Source: a virus | Virus record (IMG/VR): IMGVR_UViG_3300032053_004246 | Span: 1-34,775 of that record | Reading direction: 5' to 3' (one strand) | Length of the DNA: 34,775 nt | Part shown: positions 1-5,813 of the stretch, piece by piece | Layout of the letters: each line of letters begins with the position of its first letter | Position numbering within the stretch: position 1 is the stretch's first letter | Translations under genes and position numbers: made by a program | Notes under the pieces: generated by a model | Databases searched by the model: none | Seen by the model: the letters and a program-made list of their open reading frames with translations, nothing else | What the model was told of the DNA's origin: nothing

Positions 1-245
1 CTTGTAATAACATTCATTGCCTCTAAAATTTTCAATTCGCGTTGGATTGTTCGTTTATTTAATCCCGTTCCTTTTTTCCATTGTGACAAACTGATGGCGT
101 CCATTTTCTTTTGAAATCCATACGTTTTGCGAAGAAGAAATATAATCATTCGCAACTGTGATCCACTAAACGGGAATTTGGCAATTGCTTCCATTAGTTC
201 GTTTGCAATCCTAGTATAGCCATTTTCTAATTGCGGATTTGCCAC
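1..245 (-). CDS. Replication protein O-like, N-terminal part (cut by window edge)
   Basis: About 81 residues can be read before the window ends. The translation begins VANPQLENGYTRIANEL and continues with LRMIIFLLRKTYGF, ISLSQWKKGTGLNKRTIQ and ILEAMNVI. This is the pattern of the phage replication protein O N-terminal domain, a winged helix that in lambda binds origin iterons and loads the replicative helicase. The start is a GTG eight bases after a GGGGGG purine run and two bases after the stop of the DUF559-type gene, so the two are probably co-translated. The C-terminal part, which would contact the helicase loader, lies outside the window. No iteron array is visible in the part that is present. 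The family call is strong; the origin function is inferred from the family. Confidence 0.85.
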   Translation of the reverse strand, partial: MANPQLENGYTRIANELMEAIAKFPFSGSQLRMIIFLLRKTYGFQKKMDAISLSQWKKGTGLNKRTIQRELKILEAMNVIT

Positions 246-246
246 A

Positions 247-780
247 TTACCATCCCCCCTTGTTTGAATACTTTGATCTAAGCTCATGGATGATCGGGAT
301 TGCTACGTTCCATGCTTCTATGGCGCACTCAGCGGGATTCTTAACAACCTCGCTTCCCGAAAATCGCAGAATCTTATAACCTCTCTTCACTAATTCGCGC
401 TCTCTCCTCTTGTCTCTCGCCACTTGTTGTTTGGTTTTTTCGTGCCAATCGTGGCCGTCTAGTTCGATTGCAACCTTGGGGACTTCGTCACCAATTTTGT
501 ACAAATTCTTTCCATCCTTCGCGTTTAGACTTGTCTCCATAAAGTGCATGTATAAATCGACTTCAAAATCAATATAGTAATTGCCGACTTTCCTTTGTGG
601 AAAAAGTGGGATTTTAAGTGGGGAATTAGAACATAGAAGCTGCCATTCGACATAGAATAATTGCTCAATAGGGGAGGTTATTCCATAAGTCTCAAAATCG
701 TTGCAGACATTCCGTTCCCACTCCTCCGCGACGTTTGCAGAAGCACTTTGAATTTTAGCAATTACATTGTCTGCGTACAT
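247..780 (-). CDS. DUF559/Vsr-like PD-(D/E)XK endonuclease
   Basis: A 177-residue protein with the layout of the DUF559 / very-short-patch-repair-like nuclease fold. It has a SPIEQ helix (E39), YYIDFEVD (D71), AIELDGHDWH (E106, D108), a basic RDKRRE stretch and LRFSGSEV near the end. The acidic residues plus the ELDG core are what the family uses for metal-dependent DNA cleavage. I chose the ATG at 780 because AGGGAAG stands just before it; an in-frame ATG at 798 has no ribosome site. The gene overlaps the zinc-ribbon gene by 19 bases and ends two bases before the replication O-like gene, so it belongs to the replication/recombination operon. Its role there (repair, recombination, or attack on competing DNA) is unknown. 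Confidence 0.75.
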   Translation of the reverse strand: MYADNVIAKIQSASANVAEEWERNVCNDFETYGITSPIEQLFYVEWQLLCSNSPLKIPLFPQRKVGNYYIDFEVDLYMHFMETSLNAKDGKNLYKIGDEVPKVAIELDGHDWHEKTKQQVARDKRRERELVKRGYKILRFSGSEVVKNPAECAIEAWNVAIPIIHELRSKYSNKGGW

Positions 781-974
781 TTCTTCCCTTTCAAACATTT
801 CAAACAGATATTATTATGCCCCCCTGTGCCGTCTCGGAACTGCTGCTGAAATTCCTTTATCAGTTTCGGCTTCTTGCAAACTCTACACCTTCTCCACTTA
901 ACAGTCCTCGGTCTTGGAAGGCGGCTCTTGAGTAAGTAACTACTTGTTGAGTAAGCAAAGATGTCGTGAGCCAT
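762..974 (-). CDS. Small zinc-ribbon protein
   Basis: A 70-residue basic protein with two CxxC knuckles, CRVC and CLKC, separated by about 22 residues, followed by GKKC. This spacing is typical of a zinc ribbon that binds nucleic acid. The first 28 residues have no recognisable motif and may be partly mis-started. The ATG at 974 lies inside the last codons of the upstream HNH-like gene (35-base overlap) and has a GAGG about 12 bases upstream, which is long. The gene runs into the DUF559-type nuclease. I do not recognise a named family. A role as a nuclease accessory or DNA-binding protein in the recombination block is inference from context. Confidence 0.55.
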   Translation of the reverse strand: MAHDIFAYSTSSYLLKSRLPRPRTVKWRRCRVCKKPKLIKEFQQQFRDGTGGHNNICLKCLKGKKCTQTM

Positions 975-1212
975 ATTTAAAAATCCTCAAGTATTCTTTG
1001 GCCAATTGTCTTAACTTCTCTGTGTAAAGTTCTGGATAATTATGAACTGCCGTATGACAGATGCGGCATAAAGGAACGGCGTTTTCGTCATTTCCCCGCC
1101 GAGTGTGAACGTTGTCATGTAAGTGGTGAGGGTCTGAACCCGGAAATCCACATAGGGCGCATGGTTGCTCTCTCAGCCACTTTAAATATTTTAGGTTCTT
1201 GATCTTTTTCAT
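940..1212 (-). CDS. HNH/YbcO-like putative nuclease
   Basis: A 90-residue protein with a clear zinc-bound HNH-type core: C18-x2-C21, HH at 29-30, then C49-x2-CH (52-53) and H57, with the text PLCRICHTAVH. The arrangement resembles the YbcO/Ref (DUF968/DUF1364) small phage nucleases found in lambdoid recombination regions; that assignment is by motif order only. The ATG at 1212 starts MKKIKNLKYLKW. Upstream codons in the same frame, from a TTG at 1275, read through a hairpin and look non-coding. No good Shine-Dalgarno precedes the ATG, so translation may depend on upstream ribosomes or on the leader structure. It sits between a hypothetical gene and the zinc-ribbon gene in the replication operon. 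Confidence 0.7.
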   Translation of the reverse strand: MKKIKNLKYLKWLREQPCALCGFPGSDPHHLHDNVHTRRGNDENAVPLCRICHTAVHNYPELYTEKLRQLAKEYLRIFKYGSRHLCLLNK

Positions 1213-1228
1213 AAAGAGGCAGGGAGCC

Positions 1229-1257
1229 GGGGAGGCGGAAGCTAACCCTACCTCCCC
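1229..1257 (-). other. GC-rich hairpin in the leader of the HNH-like gene
   Basis: Arms GGGGAGG (1229-1235) and CCTCCCC (1251-1257) are perfect complements around a 15-base loop. A second short inverted repeat, GAGGC-CTGA-GCCTC, adjoins it at about 1261-1274. Both lie in a 69-base gap between genes and no T-run follows on either strand, so this is not an ordinary terminator. It ends 16 bases before an ATG that lacks a ribosome site. Confidence 0.5.
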
Positions 1258-1281
1258 AAGAGGCCTGAGCCTCAACTCCCA

Positions 1282-1629
1282 TCAAGTTCCGGTTCTTCGC
1301 TCGGCATTTTTTGACGCCAATAAACTGCGTGCCGTGTCCCAATGTCTCATGGCGATCTGATAACGAATTTTTGCGTCTAAAGCCTCTTGCTTCATTCGCG
1401 CTAAATCAATTCTGAAATCTTCCCACTCTTTAGAAGTGCGAGCCTTTCTCTCTTTCTCTGCGTTCGTGCTTCCCTCTGCTTTATCAGTCAGATAAGCGAG
1501 ATAGTCATTTTTCCGATCTTCAGTTGAATCAGATAAGCCTTGCTTTGCCGCCCATTCAGGCCCGAATTTCGCGGCCTCAACGTCGTATTTAACAAGGCGA
1601 TCTTCCAAATCTTGCGGGGAAAAATCCAT
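1282..1629 (-). CDS. Hypothetical early phage protein, helical
   Basis: A 115-residue, charged protein with no recognised family. It begins MDFSPQDLEDRLVKY and its second half (KEWEDFRIDLARMKQEALDA) reads as one long amphipathic helix that could pair as a coiled coil. The start has GGAG six bases upstream. It follows the ssDNA-binding protein by eight bases and ends just before the leader of the HNH-like gene, so it is part of the replication/recombination transcript. Small helical proteins at this place are often accessory to the recombinase or the SSB, but nothing in the sequence shows that here. Confidence 0.65.
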   Translation of the reverse strand: MDFSPQDLEDRLVKYDVEAAKFGPEWAAKQGLSDSTEDRKNDYLAYLTDKAEGSTNAEKERKARTSKEWEDFRIDLARMKQEALDAKIRYQIAMRHWDTARSLLASKNAERRTGT

Positions 1630-1637
1630 ATTGCTCC

Positions 1638-2138
1638 TTAGAAAGGTATATCATCTATAAATTCATGTTCTGGTGGAGCGCCCTCATCATTCGGAACGAG
1701 TTGCTCTTTGTTGGATGATTTTAAATCTTTGAGTTGAACAGCGTTTACCATCTCAAGTTGCGCAGTTGTTAGTACCGCCTTGAAAAGGACTGCATATCGT
1801 GTATCGTCTTTGGTTGAGCCTGTGCGCTTGATCTTGTAAACACAATCAAGCCCGTATTCTTCCTTGGCGTCCAGAATCATGTCCCGCATTGGCGCCCCGC
1901 CTTGAAATATCTTGGCAACCATCTTTCCGGTTTCGTCTTTTGTGATGAAGTTAATCCTAAACCTAAAACTCAATCCTTTCATCCATGCGGGGTATTCGTT
2001 TCGATCTCCATATCGCTGATAGAACGTCCGGGGCTGTCCCCTAAACACGCCCTCAACTGATTTACCATCTTTGATCTTGATAAAAAGACCCCCACCACCT
2101 TCTTTTTTTGCTTTCTCCATGTCATTCCATCCACTCAT
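1638..2138 (-). CDS. ssb: Phage ssDNA-binding protein
   Basis: A 166-residue protein that begins MSGWNDMEKAKKEGGGG and ends EFIDDIPF. The acidic tip DDIPF is the hallmark tail by which bacterial-type SSBs recruit partner proteins. The body carries a basic/aromatic region (FRGQPRTFYQRYGDRNEYPAW, then FRFRINF) that suits single-strand binding on a beta-barrel. The gene would coat DNA during replication and recombination. The ATG at 2138 is preceded by AAAGGAGG and overlaps the exonuclease stop by four bases (ATGA), which ties its expression to that nuclease. An exonuclease plus SSB pair next to each other is a usual phage recombination unit. The tail motif is seen; the OB-type fold is inferred. 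Confidence 0.75.
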   Translation of the reverse strand: MSGWNDMEKAKKEGGGGLFIKIKDGKSVEGVFRGQPRTFYQRYGDRNEYPAWMKGLSFRFRINFITKDETGKMVAKIFQGGAPMRDMILDAKEEYGLDCVYKIKRTGSTKDDTRYAVLFKAVLTTAQLEMVNAVQLKDLKSSNKEQLVPNDEGAPPEHEFIDDIPF

Positions 2139-3181
2139 ACGACCTCCTTTTCTTCGAATTCTTCTGTGTCCACACCCTGCCAAAACTTTAAAAAATCCAC
2201 CTTTTCTTTTAATCTGTTTACGATCTCGTCAAAATTCGGAAATTCTACCTTGATTTCTTCGATCACCTTCAAGTTAAGCTCGGTCATTTTCTTTCCCGTG
2301 ACACACCGGCCTAAAGTCCGGTTCCATTGCGCAACTTTCCCCTTGATCTTATCGTCAAATTCTTTTTGATCTTTGTACCCGTAAAGTTTTGTTAGATAAT
2401 TGGAGTAAGCGATTTTCCAGTTGGCCGAAAATCGGTTGTCGCTGAAAACGACTTCCTTTTCGATAGGCGGGAGTTCATCCGACTTTAAAAAGTTGGTCAT
2501 TGTCACTATGTCTTTTTTGTACTCTTCTTCCACGAGTGATGGATTGAATACCGGCAGTTCCAACATTCGTAAATCGTCCTTGGAGATATAGACAATATGG
2601 GCTTCATGCAGATTCTTGCATTTGAGATAGTGATAGGCTTGCAAGGTGTGTTGTTTATTCGCGCCGCTTGATTCATACTTCTCAAACATGAACCCTGAAC
2701 AACTCTTGATTTCCAACACGATGGTTTTTAGCCCCTCTGGATAAGTGGTTGAAAGATACTCAATGATTTTTCGGGTCGCTCGGCCAAAGAACTCAGGCAG
2801 TTCAAGCAATTCAATTTCTCTTTTAGCCTTTTCCCAGTCTGGCTTGCCCCCCGCGAGAAAGTCCAGCTTCCCCGTAACTTCCAAAAGCCCCGAATATTGA
2901 AAAGACAACCAGGTTTGCTCTGCTAATAGGATTCCCGCTCGTCTCAAGACCATCTTCACAATCCATTCCATCATGTTCCCGGCCTCAAACTTGCGGAGCG
3001 ATCTAGCGTTAGGCGGGTTAGTTGGCGGCGTTCCTTTCATTTTGAGATAGCGGTCAACATAAGCCCCGCCAAGCTCTGAGGCCCACATTCTATTTCGGGC
3101 CTTCATTTCTTTTTCAACCCGGCTTTCTAAACTTTCATTCCAAATTTTGTAGAATGTCCATGATACTGGTTGATTATTCAT
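2135..3181 (-). CDS. PD-(D/E)XK (RecB/Cas4-like) exonuclease
   Basis: A 348-residue protein with the ordered motifs of the PDDEXK nuclease fold: an early acidic helix FEAGNMMEW (E67), GKLDFL (D107), VLEIKS (E157, K159) and QAYHYL (Q181, Y183), the last being the RecB-type QxxxY signature. Such phage nucleases chew one strand of double-stranded DNA to give single-stranded tails for annealing. The cysteines are not arranged like the iron-sulphur cluster of Cas4. The C-terminal third is lysine-rich and helical, without a known domain. The start at 3181 overlaps the previous gene by ATGA, and the stop overlaps the SSB start in the same way. No RecT/Erf-like annealing protein is visible beside it. 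Confidence 0.75.
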   Translation of the reverse strand: MNNQPVSWTFYKIWNESLESRVEKEMKARNRMWASELGGAYVDRYLKMKGTPPTNPPNARSLRKFEAGNMMEWIVKMVLRRAGILLAEQTWLSFQYSGLLEVTGKLDFLAGGKPDWEKAKREIELLELPEFFGRATRKIIEYLSTTYPEGLKTIVLEIKSCSGFMFEKYESSGANKQHTLQAYHYLKCKNLHEAHIVYISKDDLRMLELPVFNPSLVEEEYKKDIVTMTNFLKSDELPPIEKEVVFSDNRFSANWKIAYSNYLTKLYGYKDQKEFDDKIKGKVAQWNRTLGRCVTGKKMTELNLKVIEEIKVEFPNFDEIVNRLKEKVDFLKFWQGVDTEEFEEKEVV

Positions 3182-3504
3182 TTGCCGTCTCGCTTTCTGG
3201 CACATTCACGGCGATCGTCGTTGTGAACGTAGCCTTCACCGTCCTGCGAGACTGTGTATTCATGACCTTCATCTGGGTCTTTCGGGATTTGCTTTCTAAT
3301 AGGCTTGATCTCCACTGTGTACTTCTGCCCATCGGCGGGATCGGTGATCTCACTAATAATTGAATCTGTTGTGAATTGCGTCTTTTCCCAGTGTAGTTCA
3401 GGTGTTGCTTTGCGAATTTTGGCTAAATTCCAGCAAGCGTGAGTTTCCTTACTCGTAAATCGACTTTCCAAATCTTTGAAAACCTCTTGTAAAAAAGTAT
3501 TCAT
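3178..3504 (-). CDS. Hypothetical early protein
   Basis: A 108-residue protein, start MNTFLQEVFKDL at 3504 after a CAGGGGG ribosome site; an in-frame start seven codons further up looks worse. The N-terminal 25 residues form an amphipathic helix. The rest is mixed and polar, with a Lys/Glu/Asp-rich C-terminus ending RRECARKRDGK. I do not recognise a family. Its stop overlaps the exonuclease start by four bases, so the two proteins are made together. It may act with the exonuclease, but that rests on position only. Confidence 0.6.
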   Translation of the reverse strand: MNTFLQEVFKDLESRFTSKETHACWNLAKIRKATPELHWEKTQFTTDSIISEITDPADGQKYTVEIKPIRKQIPKDPDEGHEYTVSQDGEGYVHNDDRRECARKRDGK

Positions 3505-3532
3505 AAAACCCCCTGCCCTTGACATTCAGCCC

Positions 3533-3736
3533 TTAATTGATAGACTGATTATCAAGATTTGATTTGCCTCGGTACATCCGAGGCCGGGCGTGAGAATCCT
3601 GACCTGATTCTTGCGCCCTTTTTATTCCCTCCAGAATCACCCTCAATCCCTCCGCAAACGCCTTGAGATAATCTGCCGCGATCTCAAGGTGAGGCTTCGG
3701 GCCTTGCAAAATGCCTACTGCAACTAGACGTTTCAT
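3533..3736 (-). CDS. Hypothetical small protein
   Basis: A 67-residue protein starting MKRLVAVGILQG with a strong AAAGGAGGTGAAACC ribosome site. The middle (YLKAFAEGLRVILEGIKRAQ) is an amphipathic helix and the C-terminal 20 residues are polar and basic. The start overlaps the upstream 62-residue gene by ATGA. No family is recognised. The good ribosome site and the tight overlap argue that it is translated. Confidence 0.6.
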   Translation of the reverse strand: MKRLVAVGILQGPKPHLEIAADYLKAFAEGLRVILEGIKRAQESGQDSHARPRMYRGKSNLDNQSIN

Positions 3737-3921
3737 GGTTTCACCTCCTTTGCTTCAAATTCTTCGTTAATAAATTTCATTAAATTTTCGGCAATAAATT
3801 GAATTTTTGCTGATAAAGTTATAATCGCTACTTCACTAAATTTATTGTTTAGTGCTGTTCCAACAGCATCAATCAATTCTTTTGCAATCGAGTTTAATAT
3901 TTCTTTTTCATCTAATGTCAC
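3733..3921 (-). CDS. Hypothetical small helical protein
   Basis: A 62-residue acidic protein, almost entirely helical by pattern (ILNSIAKELIDAVGTALNN, then IQFIAENLMKFINEEFEA). It begins with GTG after a GGGGGG purine run. Base composition is more AT-rich than in the structural genes, as in the rest of the left 6 kb. It overlaps the next gene by four bases. No family is recognised, and no membrane segment is long enough to be convincing. Confidence 0.55.
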   Translation of the reverse strand: MTLDEKEILNSIAKELIDAVGTALNNKFSEVAIITLSAKIQFIAENLMKFINEEFEAKEVKP

Positions 3922-3945
3922 GTTTCCCCCCGCCGCTAGTTGCGA

Positions 3946-4152
3946 TTAATTGTTTTTCGCTTCGTCTCGCAGTTTCTTACACTCCGCACAAAGCAAGACT
4001 ATTCCTACCTCTGCGCGGTACGTAGCTATCAATTCATCTTTCGGAAAATCCTCGCAGCAATCGTCACATTCGGCTGTGTCGGGTTCGGTGTCCCTTTCTC
4101 GCGGTGACATTGTTTCTTGCTCCCCAATGACTCTGTTGCCTAAAAGGATCAT
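3946..4152 (-). CDS. Small zinc-ribbon protein (two CxxC)
   Basis: A 68-residue protein with CDDC near residue 29 and LLCAEC near residue 54, giving a CxxC-x(22)-CxxC zinc ribbon of the kind seen in TraR/DksA-like and other small phage regulators. It lacks the DksA acidic coiled-coil tip. The longer start at 4152 overlaps the upstream gene stop by ATGA and has GGGGG before it. A shorter in-frame start at 4110 (MSPRERD) is possible. The function is unknown; a nucleic-acid or RNA-polymerase contact is the usual guess for such a ribbon. Confidence 0.6.
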   Translation of the reverse strand: MILLGNRVIGEQETMSPRERDTEPDTAECDDCCEDFPKDELIATYRAEVGIVLLCAECKKLRDEAKNN

Positions 4153-4805
4153 AAATCCCCCTCTCTTACTCGATGTTTTTCCCTTCGTTTTGCTAAATTG
4201 TTAGCCTTCCACCCTGAACAATTATTAACTTCGGGTGATGTCTCTGGCGTGGTGTGTAGAATATTTTTTGCTTGAGCAAGCGATTCTGTTTGCTTTGATA
4301 ACCATGTGCTCTCGGTGCCAAGTGAAATTTCCATCTGCCCTGAAATACACTTGCAGTGTTTTCGATCACCCTGTTTGAAATCGCCGGACTTAGTTCGTGG
4401 GAGATGTGCCAGCACTGATGGGTCTGCCAGTTGATGTCGTAGATTTGAAAGAGGGCGTGCCGCTTCCGCTTTATTCGCCGTTCTATCGGCCCGAAACGCA
4501 GGGCTGTTAGCTCTTGACCTACTCTTAGGGCTTGGATTAATTGAAGCATGGTTCACCTCCCACGCCCCTTTTAAATGCAAATCCCGCCCCTTCAAAAGCA
4601 AATCGGTTTTTTTGATAGATTGATTTTTAAATGGTTTCTGTGGTAGACAATCAGACGCGATATATCTTATACGACCTTGATTATATGCCAGAAAAGCCCT
4701 ATTAACATCCAAACACGGCCCGGACGCGCAAACGGTGACATCCGGCAAAGGAATTTCCGCCTGCGACTTACTGCCGAGCCATGTTTGGATATTGCCGGAT
4801 GTCAT
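4149..4805 (-). CDS. Hypothetical protein (frame uncertain)
   Basis: A 218-residue reading frame with an excellent ribosome site (AGGAGG, eight bases before the ATG at 4805) and a stop that overlaps the next gene by ATGA, as neighbouring genes do. The protein is polar, rich in Ser, Lys and Arg, with a CASGPC motif near residue 26 and HCKC near residue 155, and has no recognised domain. Part of it (4193-4549) is also open in another frame that has its own GGGAGGTGAACC ribosome site and would give 118 residues beginning MLQLIQALRVGQ. Both cannot be ordinary genes, unless this is a true dual-coding stretch. I prefer the longer frame because of its exact stop/start overlap. Confidence 0.5.
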   Translation of the reverse strand: MTSGNIQTWLGSKSQAEIPLPDVTVCASGPCLDVNRAFLAYNQGRIRYIASDCLPQKPFKNQSIKKTDLLLKGRDLHLKGAWEVNHASINPSPKSRSRANSPAFRADRTANKAEAARPLSNLRHQLADPSVLAHLPRTKSGDFKQGDRKHCKCISGQMEISLGTESTWLSKQTESLAQAKNILHTTPETSPEVNNCSGWKANNLAKRREKHRVREGDL

Positions 4806-4885
4806 ATACTCACCTCCTAAATCTTGTTGTCAAATAATGCAAGCAAATAATATTTCATACGCCCTACTTTTTTATGAGAGGGTAA

Positions 4886-4903
4886 GGGGAGGTTGCCCTC
4901 CCC
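4886..4903 (-). other. GC-rich hairpin with GCAA loop
   Basis: On the minus strand GGGGAGG-GCAA-CCTCCCC forms a perfect seven-pair stem with a GNRA-type tetraloop. It lies in the 124-base gap before the 218-residue gene. No T-run follows, so it is not a standard terminator. Between hairpin and gene there is a 13-codon frame (4817-4858, minus) that starts MKYYLLALF and ends within the next ribosome site. It could be a leader peptide, with weak support. Confidence 0.5.
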
Positions 4904-4929
4904 CGCCCCTTGCGAGGCCCCTCAAATTA

Positions 4930-5148
4930 TCAATCAATAATAATCTTATACGTATCATCATCTAGCCAATTACCCTCCCACGTGCTATCGGATGGCCACA
5001 GCTCCTCACAATCGTGTAGTGCGCTGGCCTTGTCGTCGTACCGCATACCCTCTTGCGGGTAATTGCCGCCGGAGTCAATCAGATACCACCCACGCTCATC
5101 TTGCTCTGCCCTGATTGTCATCATTGTTTTTTTCATTGTATATTTCAT
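4930..5148 (-). CDS. Hypothetical early protein
   Basis: A 72-residue acidic protein. The text RGWYLIDSGGNYPQEGMRYDDKASALHDCEELWP suggests a small alpha/beta domain, and Trp/Asp-rich residues end it (WEGNWLDDDTYKIIID). I take the ATG at 5148 (MKYTMKK), preceded by AAAGGG; a GTG at 5166 overlaps the upstream gene by eight bases and is an alternative. No family is recognised. It is the second gene after the palindromic promoter and is likely expressed early. Confidence 0.6.
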   Translation of the reverse strand: MKYTMKKTMMTIRAEQDERGWYLIDSGGNYPQEGMRYDDKASALHDCEELWPSDSTWEGNWLDDDTYKIIID

Positions 5149-5158
5149 ATTCCCTTTC

Positions 5159-5425
5159 TTAAGCACTTTTTTTCGCGTTCTCTTTTATTTTTTCCCAGTT
5201 CCACCGCATGTCGGGGGCAACCCCATCAAGGGGTAATGATAATGTATGACCATTTTTGGTGATCCAGGCCTCAATCCGCAGGTATCCGCTGGCCTCACTT
5301 GCCATATAATCTATATGTCCGATGTTATAGTCGCCACTTAGTACGTCCCGCAATTCTGCTACGCCTTTTCGGTCTGCGGGTAGGACTGTTGCAAGATCAA
5401 TTGTTGTAATGTCTATTTTTTTCAT
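5159..5425 (-). CDS. Hypothetical early protein, first gene after promoter
   Basis: An 88-residue protein starting MKKIDITTIDLATVLPADRKG, with GAGAGGGAAAATG as ribosome site and start. It contains an acidic middle (DVLSGDYNIGHIDYMASEASGYLRIEAWI) and a Trp-rich, lysine-rich C-terminus (MRWNWEKIKENAKK). No family is recognised. It is the first gene downstream of the near-consensus promoter at 5508-5535, with a leader of about 75 bases that holds a small hairpin. It would therefore be controlled by whatever binds the palindrome in that promoter. Upstream in-frame codons from an ATG at 5473 run through the hairpin and look like leader. Confidence 0.6.
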   Translation of the reverse strand: MKKIDITTIDLATVLPADRKGVAELRDVLSGDYNIGHIDYMASEASGYLRIEAWITKNGHTLSLPLDGVAPDMRWNWEKIKENAKKSA

Positions 5426-5447
5426 TTTCCCTCTCCTCACGGTTTTT

Positions 5448-5462
5448 CGAGTCCGTGACTCG
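5448..5462 (-). other. Small hairpin in the early leader
   Basis: CGAGTC-ACG-GACTCG on the minus strand forms a perfect six-pair stem in the untranslated leader, about 25 bases before the start at 5425. No T-run follows. It could shape translation of the first early gene or be incidental. Confidence 0.35.
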
Positions 5463-5507
5463 TTGCGCGTCATGCGCCCTGCTATTTAATTTTCAATTTC
5501 TATCATC

Positions 5508-5535
5508 ATTATATATCTTGCGCAAGATATGTCAA
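5508..5535 (-). promoter_or_regulatory. Near-consensus sigma-70 promoter with palindromic operator in its spacer
   Basis: On the minus strand TTGACA (5535-5530) and TATAAT (5513-5508) match both consensus hexamers exactly, with a 16-base spacer. The spacer is contained in a perfect 18-base palindrome, ATATCTTGCGCAAGATAT (5513-5530). A protein bound there would cover both hexamers. Transcription would start near 5501 and enter the early genes from 5425 leftward. A second, slightly diverged copy of the palindrome is at 5743-5768. Confidence 0.8.
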
Positions 5536-5538
5536 TAA

Positions 5539-5733
5539 TTATTTTATATGATTTTCACTTTTTTTATCGTCTTTAGGTGTTGCAGATATATCCTTGGTTT
5601 TTAAACGTTTTTTGAGTTCTCTGGTTTCGACTGCCAGTTTGGCAATTTCTGATCTACGCTCTGGTGAGAGTTTTGAGGCTCTCAATCTGGCCATTGCTTG
5701 TGCGTGTGGATTTTTTTTATTTTTAGATTTCAT
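5539..5733 (-). CDS. 64-residue basic protein between two operator copies; candidate regulator
   Basis: A very basic protein: the first 10 residues are lysine-rich, then AMARLRASKLSPERRSEIAKLAVETR forms two amphipathic helices, followed by a charged tail. The LSPERRSEIAKLAVETR pattern recalls short helix-turn segments of the kind MTPEERSEIARKAA seen in small phage and plasmid proteins of unknown or DNA-binding role. The two palindromes lie just beyond its two ends: one ten bases upstream of the start, one overlapping the downstream promoter. The start has no clear ribosome site and sits right beside the upstream palindrome, so the message may have a very short leader. That it binds the palindromes is inference; it is the closest gene and the right kind of protein. 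Confidence 0.55.
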   Translation of the reverse strand: MKSKNKKNPHAQAMARLRASKLSPERRSEIAKLAVETRELKKRLKTKDISATPKDDKKSENHIK

Positions 5734-5742
5734 TCTAATATA

Positions 5743-5768
5743 TTGACATCTTGCGCAGGATATGTCAA
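5743..5768. promoter_or_regulatory. Second operator-like palindrome in a divergent gap
   Basis: TTGACAT (5743-5749) and ATGTCAA (5762-5768) are perfect inverted arms around a CTTGCGCAGGAT centre. The core matches the palindrome at 5513-5530 with one change, and the similarity continues through GTCAA-TTATTTTA for nearly 40 bases as a direct repeat. Both arms supply a TTGACA on opposite strands, but no good -10 box follows at 16-18 bases on either strand. It lies between the divergent 64-residue gene and the plus-strand lipoprotein gene. Confidence 0.65.
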
Positions 5769-5813
5769 CATTATTTTAGATTGATAATAAGAAGGCAAGT
5801 AAAAAGCGAATTT

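Noticed and set aside
1115-1342. 75-codon minus-strand frame across the HNH-like leader
   Set aside because: It runs through two hairpins and overlaps two better genes; its composition is not protein-like.
4193-4549. 118-codon minus-strand frame with GGGAGGTGAACC upstream
   Set aside because: Not listed as a separate gene because the overlapping 218-residue frame has the exact stop/start overlap; kept only as a finding.
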